Of a DNA stretch of 6,232 nucleotides, positions 1 through 4,973 are shown piece by piece. The stretch is taken from the NCBI GenBank assembly GCA_031267175.1, contig JAIRZP010000046.1:1-6232 (forward strand), given 5' to 3'. The notes beneath the pieces were generated by a model. It was not told where the DNA came from. It did no database searches and worked only from the letters and a program-made list of their open reading frames with translations. The position numbers were made by a program, and so were the translations under genes. This stretch comes from Coriobacteriales bacterium. GTDB taxonomy: Bacteria; Actinomycetota; Coriobacteriia; Coriobacteriales; UBA8131. Within the stretch, counting starts at the first letter, position 1, and each line of letters opens with the position of its first letter.

Positions 1-1365
1 GGCGTGAGTGTCGCTAAAGGCATCTTCGAGCAGAGCCTCGTCATCGTCTGGACCATTAGCATCGAATGCTATCTCTGTCGGTTCACTCTCCTCGCCTATC
101 ATGAGAGAAACCCCGGTGATCTGCGAATAAAGCAGGCTGTCAGTTATGGTCACCGGAACAATGAACTCCGTATCTGCACGAACATACCACGTATCGAGGG
201 TTTCTGGATCTTTGACAGGATCCTTTGCCACGTAATCGGTATCCTCGTTGAGCGCGTCGATGCCGGTTTCTTCGTCTGTGCCAAGCGCAATCGAGTCTTT
301 GTTCAGGCCAGAAATAAGTTCAATCCCTATGGGCGCGGTATTGTCCAGCTCGTCCACATAGGCAACATCATTTTCGAAGTCTTCGGTAAAGGTATAGGTC
401 GCGGTGACGAAGAAACCTCCCTCAACTTCAGTGGTAGCATACATGCCCTCCTTGACCTTGACAGTATCATCCGCCCCGTCGCCAACGATTTCCAACACAT
501 CAGAAAAATCGGTTTCATCGCTACTTGGCACCTCATACATCACGGTGTACGTAGGGCTTTCGATTGGCGTTACCATGTCAAAGTCCATCACGACAGGTAC
601 TGGAGTGTTGCCCTCTTCAGAAAGCTTGGCCGAATCGCTTCCTTCGTCTCCACCACCCAGCGTCACCGTGACTGGTTCGCCATAGCTGATAACGGTGTAT
701 GTCTTGAGGTCTTCGTCGCTAAAGTCGCCGCTGGCAACAACAAAACCGCCGCCAACCTCTTCACCATTCGCATCATATTCAAGGTTCGACACATTGCTGT
801 AAGCCCCATCACTTGCTCCGCTCCACCTTACGGAAATGCTAAGGCCAGCGTCAGCGTAGCTAGCCGTAGGCTTGCCAGTGAGCTTCAGCCACCAGATGCC
901 ATCCTTATCCTTCTCAAACACTATCAAATCTTCATCGTCTTCAGCCACCACATCCTCACCAAACTCAAAAGTGAACGTTCCGTCGTCTGCGGTGAGATTG
1001 CTCCAGCTTCCTTCTCCTTCCTCTTCGCCCGCCCTGTACACCTGTGCCACAAAAAGCTCACTCAGGTTTATCGGCCCTCTGTGGACAAGAGCAGGAGACA
1101 GCGTGATCTGTGCACCTTCGGCAGTAGCGGTGTCATACGCATCTGTCGTCGAAATCCGGACATCGCCATCTTGATCTTCCGCAAACGCCTGCGTCAGTGC
1201 TGTTGCTGGTATGAGCGCTGCTACCAGCATGAGCGCGCAGAGGCAGGCAATCAGCCGTCTAGCGGTGCCCTCTTGCCTCTCCCCTCCTGGCTCTTCGTCT
1301 CTTGTGGCTACGCGTGCGTGTTTGCCCACGTAGACCCTGGTCTTCGTACTCTTCGTGCCTTTCAT
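1..1365 (-). CDS. Secreted or cell-surface acidic protein, unknown function (3' end outside the window)
   Basis: The first 455 residues are visible from the ATG at 1365, and the frame runs off the left edge without a stop. The N terminus is basic and unusually long (about 37 residues, including TARR at 34-37). A hydrophobic core follows at about 38-58, and a likely signal-peptidase site lies after AFA (60-62), before EDQDGD. The exported part is acidic, rich in Asp, Glu, Gly, Thr and Val. It has alternating beta-strand-like stretches (for example GGFVVASGDFSDEDL near 206-220 and GGFFVTATYTFTEDF near 316-330), as in repeated beta-sandwich domains of surface proteins. The GGGFVVASGDF and GGFFVTATYTF stretches may be equivalent positions of two repeats. 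No catalytic motif is seen. The missing C-terminal part, where a sorting signal or membrane anchor would sit, would decide whether it is wall-bound. It follows the signalling genes in the same direction. Confidence 0.75.
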   Translation of the reverse strand, partial: MKGTKSTKTRVYVGKHARVATRDEEPGGERQEGTARRLIACLCALMLVAALIPATALTQAFAEDQDGDVRISTTDAYDTATAEGAQITLSPALVHRGPINLSELFVAQVYRAGEEEGEGSWSNLTADDGTFTFEFGEDVVAEDDEDLIVFEKDKDGIWWLKLTGKPTASYADAGLSISVRWSGASDGAYSNVSNLEYDANGEEVGGGFVVASGDFSDEDLKTYTVISYGEPVTVTLGGGDEGSDSAKLSEEGNTPVPVVMDFDMVTPIESPTYTVMYEVPSSDETDFSDVLEIVGDGADDTVKVKEGMYATTEVEGGFFVTATYTFTEDFENDVAYVDELDNTAPIGIELISGLNKDSIALGTDEETGIDALNEDTDYVAKDPVKDPETLDTWYVRADTEFIVPVTITDSLLYSQITGVSLMIGEESEPTEIAFDANGPDDDEALLEDAFSDTHA

Positions 1366-1370
1366 AGCGT

Positions 1371-1377
1371 CCCCTCT
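1371..1377 (-). promoter_or_regulatory. Ribosome binding site AGAGGGG for the secreted-protein gene
   Basis: AGAGGGG lies five bases before the ATG at 1365. It is the best-spaced site next to a start that still gives a recognisable signal peptide, but the sites before 1422 and 1479 are also credible. Confidence 0.5.
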
Positions 1378-1475
1378 TTCTGTAGATTTGCCTGCTCTTC
1401 GCTTCTTTTCGTCATACATCATCTGTCCCCCTCTTCCGGTTCTCGCGTGCCTTCGCTTGCTTGTACTGTTGCCCT

Positions 1476-1523
1476 TCATCTGTGCCTTCTCTCTGTCGTC
1501 GTGCTCATCTCGCCGTTTTCCAT
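1476..1523 (-). CDS. Possible 15-codon ORF overlapping a downstream ATG (ATGA)
   Basis: ATG at 1523 is preceded, six bases away, by AAAGGGG (1536-1530). It opens a frame of 15 codons, MENGEMSTTTERRHR, that ends at TGA 1478-1476. The stop overlaps the in-frame ATG at 1479 of the secreted-protein frame as ATGA, the same junction type as between the FHA and phosphatase genes. It may be a short leader that couples translation of a longer form of the downstream protein. Short frames with purine-rich upstream sequence arise easily by chance in this spacer, so the call is tentative. Confidence 0.2.
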   Translation of the reverse strand: MENGEMSTTTERRHR

Positions 1524-1568
1524 TGGTTTCCCCTTTCCTGGGCGTTGTTTTCTCTTCGCAGAGAACCC

Positions 1569-2138
1569 CTACCCATAGGATGTTCGCGATGCCAGCGCGG
1601 AGGCCATGAAGGCTTCCAGGCTTGCGGCATCTATGCCTGCCAGTAGTACGTCGTGCTGTATGTTCCAGCACACAGGCCCAGCGTCTGCCGGGCGCGTGTG
1701 CGGGTCACCAGGGGTAGCGGAGAGCACCGTCGTGCCGCTCTCTCTGCTGTTGAGTACCGTTGTTGTATGTGCCTGCTGGGGCTGGAGCACCGTCGTTGCC
1801 GCTGCTTTCCGCCCCTGCCGAGCCGGTGTGTCTGTTTGCGGTGCGACGGCAGTGTCTGCTCTCTGCGCCTTACTGCCGCCAAAAAGGGATCGCTTGGTGC
1901 GGCCGCCGGTCTGCGCTGCTGTTCGGGTGTCGGTTTGTGCTTCCGTTCGCCTGCCTGCCCCTGCTCGGGCATCGGCTTTTGTGGAGGTTGCCCGCGTTCT
2001 TGAGCCTGCGAGGAAACGGGTGTAGTAGCGCGCGAACAGGGCCGCGGCCAGCACGGCTGCAGCAACAGCGAGTGCCAGGCAGAGCCACTTGGCGGTCTGC
2101 ACGGCGGTTATCGCTGTCTGTAGCTGTTCGAGTTCCAC
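1569..2138 (-). CDS. Small one-pass membrane protein with three T-T-V-L motifs in its cytoplasmic tail
   Basis: A 189-residue protein I do not recognise as a named family. It has a short N terminus, one Ala/Leu-rich membrane helix at about 18-36, then RYYTRFLAGSRTR. By the positive-inside rule the tail is cytoplasmic, on the same side as the kinase and FHA domains. Residues about 45-110 are a low-complexity Thr/Ala/Arg/Gln linker. TTVL occurs at 115-118, 126-129 and 136-139, spaced 11 and 10 residues apart, and a weaker TAVA is at 96-99. The last 35 residues or so (from about 154, GPVCWNIQHDVLLAGIDAASL) are less biased and may form a small conserved helical end. Its position 20 bases after the kinase stop and its Thr motifs suggest a substrate or scaffold for the kinase and an FHA ligand; this is inference. 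The start codon is GTG. Confidence 0.85.
   Translation of the reverse strand: MELEQLQTAITAVQTAKWLCLALAVAAAVLAAALFARYYTRFLAGSRTRATSTKADARAGAGRRTEAQTDTRTAAQTGGRTKRSLFGGSKAQRADTAVAPQTDTPARQGRKAAATTVLQPQQAHTTTVLNSRESGTTVLSATPGDPHTRPADAGPVCWNIQHDVLLAGIDAASLEAFMASALASRTSYG
1722..1796 (-). repeat. Three spaced Thr-Thr-Val-Leu coding motifs
   Basis: The motifs are encoded at 1796-1785, 1763-1752 and 1733-1722. Two copies use ACGACGGTGCTC and one uses ACAACGGTACTC. The middle copy differs at synonymous positions, so the repeat may be kept at protein level, though recent DNA duplication of part of it cannot be excluded. The sequence between copies is not repeated. Confidence 0.8.
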
Positions 2139-2143
2139 GTCTT

Positions 2144-2154
2144 CTCCTTCTCCT
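2144..2154 (-). promoter_or_regulatory. Double ribosome binding site (AGGAG/AAGGAG) deciding a GTG start
   Basis: The 20-base gap after the kinase stop is almost entirely purine. It holds AGGAG (2154-2150) and AAGGAG (2149-2144), the latter five bases before GTG at 2138-2136. This supports the GTG start and tight coupling to the kinase gene. No terminator fits in the gap. Confidence 0.75.
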
Positions 2155-2158
2155 GTTC

Positions 2159-3901
2159 TCAGGCCCCGTTGCTCTGTGCTACGGCTATCAGCTTCTCGCA
2201 GCTGGCCACGCTGTCCGTGAGGCTTTCCTTGAGTTCGTCTTCGCCTTCGCTGCTCACGGCCAGTGCTCGCAGTGCCTCGCCTATGGTGTCGACCAACTCC
2301 AGCTGCTCCGTATAGCCGATGCCGTACTGGTTATAGGCCACGTAGTGCTCGGCTATCGTGTTGAGCACATAGCGGTAGATGGCGAGCTTGATATAGCTGT
2401 TGTCAAGCTGGTCGAGCCGTGTCTCGCTCGTGAGCAACCTGAGGTTGTCCCACATCTCGGTGGGGGTCACGTTCGTCGAGCCTATCTGGGCTGCGAGCGT
2501 GGCCCTGCCCGAGGTGTCAAAGGCGCTCTCGGCGCTGTTGGCCAAAAGCAGGAGCGACTCGGCCATGGCCTGCCTGTCCTCGTCAAGACTTGCCGTGCCT
2601 AGGGCCTTCTCCAGATACTGGGAGGCGCGTGCCTTGGCCGCTGTGGTTATCTCACCGTCGTCAAGATAGAAGAAGCAGGCCATGCCGAGCTCGTAGAGGA
2701 ACAGCGATGCCGCCTCAGGATCGGTGGCCGCGAAGATGTCTATGTTGGTAGTGACCTTATTGCCGCTGCCGTTGAGGATGGCCTGGAGTGTGGTGGCTTC
2801 CTCGGTGGATATGCTGTTGTCCTGTGCATACACCGCGCGCAAAAGCGCCGTGTAGGCCTCTGCGCGCTCCGGCACCTGTTCAACAGCCTGGAGAAAGTCA
2901 TCGGTTGCGGTCTTGCGCTCAGCTTGGGTGGTAGCGCTCGTATAGCCTGCCTGCGCCCGGCTCACGAGACTCGTGTAGGAGTCGGAGACGAGCTGGCCCT
3001 CCGTGAGGTTGAGCGCACCCGCACTCGCCAGAAGTACCACCACAGCGGCGGCTGCAACAATGCTCTGGGTCTTGAGCCGCCTGCGCCTGCGCCTTACCTC
3101 TATGTCCAGGTCTCGGTAGTGCGCGAGATCCTCTGCCAGCTCGGTGGCGCTCTGGTAGCGTTCCTCGGGGTTTTGCTGCGTGCATGTGGCGATAATGCCC
3201 TCAAGCCCGCTTGAGAGCTCGGGGTCATGCTCACGAATGGGCCGTATCTCAAAGGGAGGCTCGGAGGGATTGTGCCCGGTGAGCAGATGGTAGAGCGTGG
3301 CCCCCAGGTTGTAGATGTCGGTACGCGGATCGGTCTGGTGTATGCCGTGCTGCTCGGGTGCGGCGTAGCCCTTGGTGCCAAGCGCTATGGTGTCGTCAAT
3401 GCGCCCCGCCTTGTACTCCCGTGCGGTTCCGAAGTCTATGATGCAAAGCGAGCCGTTCGGCCTCAGCATGACATTGCCGGGCTTGAGGTCGCGGTAGATG
3501 ATGGGTGGGTTCTGGCTGTGCAGGTAGCTGTACACATCACAGAGCTGCCCCGCCCAGTCCACAACGAGCTCCTGGGGTTGGGGACCTTCCTCCTCAAGCA
3601 CAGAGGACAGGGGCACGCCCTCGATATAGTCCATGACGATAAGGAAGAAGCCATCTTCGTCCACGATATCAACGATGGAAGGAAGCCCCGGATGGCTGAG
3701 CTTACGCAGTATCTCGCGCTCCGCGAGCAGGTTGTAGCGCGTGACCTCAGACTCCTTGACGCTCTCCTGCTTTATCTCCTTGACCGCCCAGTGCTTGTTG
3801 GCACGCTCATTGATGGCATCGTAGACCACCGACATGCCTCCCTCGCCTACGCGGCGGAGTATGCGGTACTTGCCTGCTACCAGCTGTCCGGTCTCAAGCA
3901 T
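2159..3901 (-). CDS. Membrane Ser/Thr protein kinase (PknB/PrkC-like catalytic domain) with non-PASTA extracellular domain
   Basis: Receptor-type Hanks kinase of 580 residues. The cytoplasmic catalytic domain covers about 10-265: glycine loop GEGGMSVVY (19-27), AVK with K41, a helix-C Glu in LLAEREIL (E61 or E63), catalytic loop YRDLKPGNVM (136-145; D138, K140, N143), DFG at 156-158, activation segment with T171 and T176, and APE at 181-183. The usual His of HRD is Tyr136. The Arg before the catalytic Asp is kept, so activation-loop phosphorylation is expected to control it. A six-Arg stretch (270-275) precedes one membrane helix (about 279-297). The outer part, 300-580, is Ala/Leu/Glu-rich and mostly helical, with TPR-like stretches, and has no PASTA repeats. 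It has no assigned ligand. The ATG at 3901 lies inside the end of the phosphatase gene, consistent with coupled synthesis of kinase and phosphatase. Confidence 0.95.
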   Translation of the reverse strand: MLETGQLVAGKYRILRRVGEGGMSVVYDAINERANKHWAVKEIKQESVKESEVTRYNLLAEREILRKLSHPGLPSIVDIVDEDGFFLIVMDYIEGVPLSSVLEEEGPQPQELVVDWAGQLCDVYSYLHSQNPPIIYRDLKPGNVMLRPNGSLCIIDFGTAREYKAGRIDDTIALGTKGYAAPEQHGIHQTDPRTDIYNLGATLYHLLTGHNPSEPPFEIRPIREHDPELSSGLEGIIATCTQQNPEERYQSATELAEDLAHYRDLDIEVRRRRRRLKTQSIVAAAAVVVLLASAGALNLTEGQLVSDSYTSLVSRAQAGYTSATTQAERKTATDDFLQAVEQVPERAEAYTALLRAVYAQDNSISTEEATTLQAILNGSGNKVTTNIDIFAATDPEAASLFLYELGMACFFYLDDGEITTAAKARASQYLEKALGTASLDEDRQAMAESLLLLANSAESAFDTSGRATLAAQIGSTNVTPTEMWDNLRLLTSETRLDQLDNSYIKLAIYRYVLNTIAEHYVAYNQYGIGYTEQLELVDTIGEALRALAVSSEGEDELKESLTDSVASCEKLIAVAQSNGA

Positions 3902-4973
3902 GAAGCACCTCTGTCTGGCTGGAAGGTAATTTCGTGGAGGCAGCTGGTATGTCTGCTCTGCGTGTGTCAGTAGGATTGCCTGCTCCCACAAGCCCTAGGT
4001 AGACCGCCGTGATGTTGTCACTCTCGCCGCGCGCGATATTGGTCTGTATGAGGGCCTGGAGGCGAGCGCTCAGCTCTTCGGTTGTCGGTGCACCTGCTGT
4101 GTGTGCTGCGTCATCTTCCCGTGGCAGGAACGCCGCAAGCATCTCTGAGGACGCAAGCCTGTGGCGGAAGCCGTCGCTGCAGAGTAGAAACGCGGTGTTT
4201 GGCCCTGCACTGCCGCGTAGGAATACCGGATTGATGTCTTCTGTAAGCCCGAGACATTGCGCAAGTACCTGGGACTCGTCTGCACCCTGAAGCCGTGCGA
4301 TGTCAAGGCGGTAGCGGGCCCGCTCAGCCTCGGAGAGGTTGGCGAGGGTCTGGTCTTGGGAGAGTTGGGTGATAGTGGCAGTAGCTGCGATGACCTCGCC
4401 TGGAACAGTAGCCTCACCAAGCGCAGTGTTCAACTGATAGAGACGGGTATCCCCGATGACACAGGCAAGCCAGGGGAAGGCATCACCTGTCGCAGCACCA
4501 GTGAAACCAGCAGCATTCGCAGCACCATTCTCTGCGGGATTGACGACGAGAAGCGCGCACACGGTCGTACCCATCTCCACCTGCTGCTCTGAGCTATAGG
4601 CAAGGAAGCTCCTGTTTGCGTCGATTATCAACGTACGAAGAGCTGCCTCGGCCCGGTCAAAGAGCCCTTCCAGGTGTTTGCCGGTAGTCAGATGCGCGCT
4701 GCCCGGCCCACTGCCCGCAACACCACCTGCTGCCATGCCTGCAACGAGCGCGGGGAGTTCGTGCGCAAACCACTCCGCGAGCAGGGTACAGGCTGCGCCG
4801 CTCATGCATTCGCCCAGCTCAAGACCGCCGACCCCGTCACAGACGGCAGTGAGCACGTATTCGTTACCCACAGCGTCGTGCGCACTGAGGATGAGGGCGG
4901 CATCCTGATTGACATCCTTTTGGGAGCCGGCGTCGCTCGCATAGCCAATGTTGAATGCGCTGGTCGTGTTCAT
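3894..4973 (-). CDS. PP2C-type (PPM family) Ser/Thr protein phosphatase
   Basis: Soluble metal-dependent protein phosphatase of 359 residues, expected to reverse phosphorylation by the kinase encoded next. The PPM motifs appear in order: GSQKDVNQD at 16-24 (D24), VCDGVGG at 44-50 (metal-binding D46, G47), MGTTVCALL at 134-142, VIGDTRLY at 172-179 (D175), LLCSDGF at 263-269 (D267) and GESDNITAV at 316-324 (D319, N320). All the metal-site acidic residues I can place are present, so the enzyme is probably active. The family's Arg in the first motif is Lys (K19). Compared with minimal bacterial PP2C proteins of about 240-250 residues, it carries extra Ala/Gly-rich sequence near 75-100 and 145-165, and a C-terminal tail after 330 that ends in TEVLHA. 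No signal peptide or membrane helix is seen. The start overlaps the FHA gene by 4 bases and the end overlaps the kinase gene by 8. Confidence 0.95.
   Translation of the reverse strand: MNTTSAFNIGYASDAGSQKDVNQDAALILSAHDAVGNEYVLTAVCDGVGGLELGECMSGAACTLLAEWFAHELPALVAGMAAGGVAGSGPGSAHLTTGKHLEGLFDRAEAALRTLIIDANRSFLAYSSEQQVEMGTTVCALLVVNPAENGAANAAGFTGAATGDAFPWLACVIGDTRLYQLNTALGEATVPGEVIAATATITQLSQDQTLANLSEAERARYRLDIARLQGADESQVLAQCLGLTEDINPVFLRGSAGPNTAFLLCSDGFRHRLASSEMLAAFLPREDDAAHTAGAPTTEELSARLQALIQTNIARGESDNITAVYLGLVGAGNPTDTRRADIPAASTKLPSSQTEVLHA
3906..3912 (-). promoter_or_regulatory. Ribosome binding site AGAGGTG of the kinase gene, inside the phosphatase gene
   Basis: AGAGG (3912-3908) lies six bases before the ATG at 3901, within the codons for the phosphatase TEVL tail. 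It supports the kinase start at 3901 (MLETGQLVAGKYRI). The same open frame extends 30 codons further upstream, to 3991, but that extension overlaps the phosphatase gene deeply, precedes the kinase fold and adds no recognisable domain. Confidence 0.75.

Larger units (their letters stand above)
1366..1568 (-). other. Purine-rich spacer with several Shine-Dalgarno/ATG pairs; no promoter or terminator seen
   Basis: About 200 bases between the small membrane protein and the secreted protein. The coding strand is strongly purine-rich. I see no TTGACA/TATAAT-like pair and no hairpin followed by a T run, so the downstream gene may be read from the same transcript. The frame of the secreted protein stays open across the whole spacer. 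Besides the ATG chosen at 1365, it has in-frame ATGs at 1422 and 1419 (preceded by GAAGAGGGGG) and at 1479 (preceded by AGAAGG). The mature N terminus could therefore have up to 38 extra, very basic residues. Confidence 0.55.

Noticed and set aside
4..1578. Very long plus-strand open frame (about 524 codons)
   Set aside because: It is in exact codon register opposite the secreted-protein gene and stays open because that gene avoids TTA, CTA and TCA codons. Its translation has no domain, membrane or export logic, whereas the minus strand gives a textbook signal peptide and an acidic exported protein.
1760..2602. Plus-strand frame of about 280 codons across the small membrane protein and the kinase end
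   Set aside because: It is antisense to two well-supported genes. The Cys/Arg/Leu-rich translation has no recognisable domain, and the frame ignores the gene boundary at 2139-2158.
3227..3973. Plus-strand frame of about 248 codons opposite the kinase catalytic domain
   Set aside because: It is the shadow of the kinase; the minus-strand motifs (glycine loop, DFG, APE) account for the sequence.
3902..3991. Longer kinase start at 3991, 30 codons upstream
   Set aside because: It would overlap the phosphatase gene by about 100 bases and adds no kinase-fold residues. The ATG at 3901 has a good ribosome site and starts directly before GKYRI, the usual beginning of the kinase domain.
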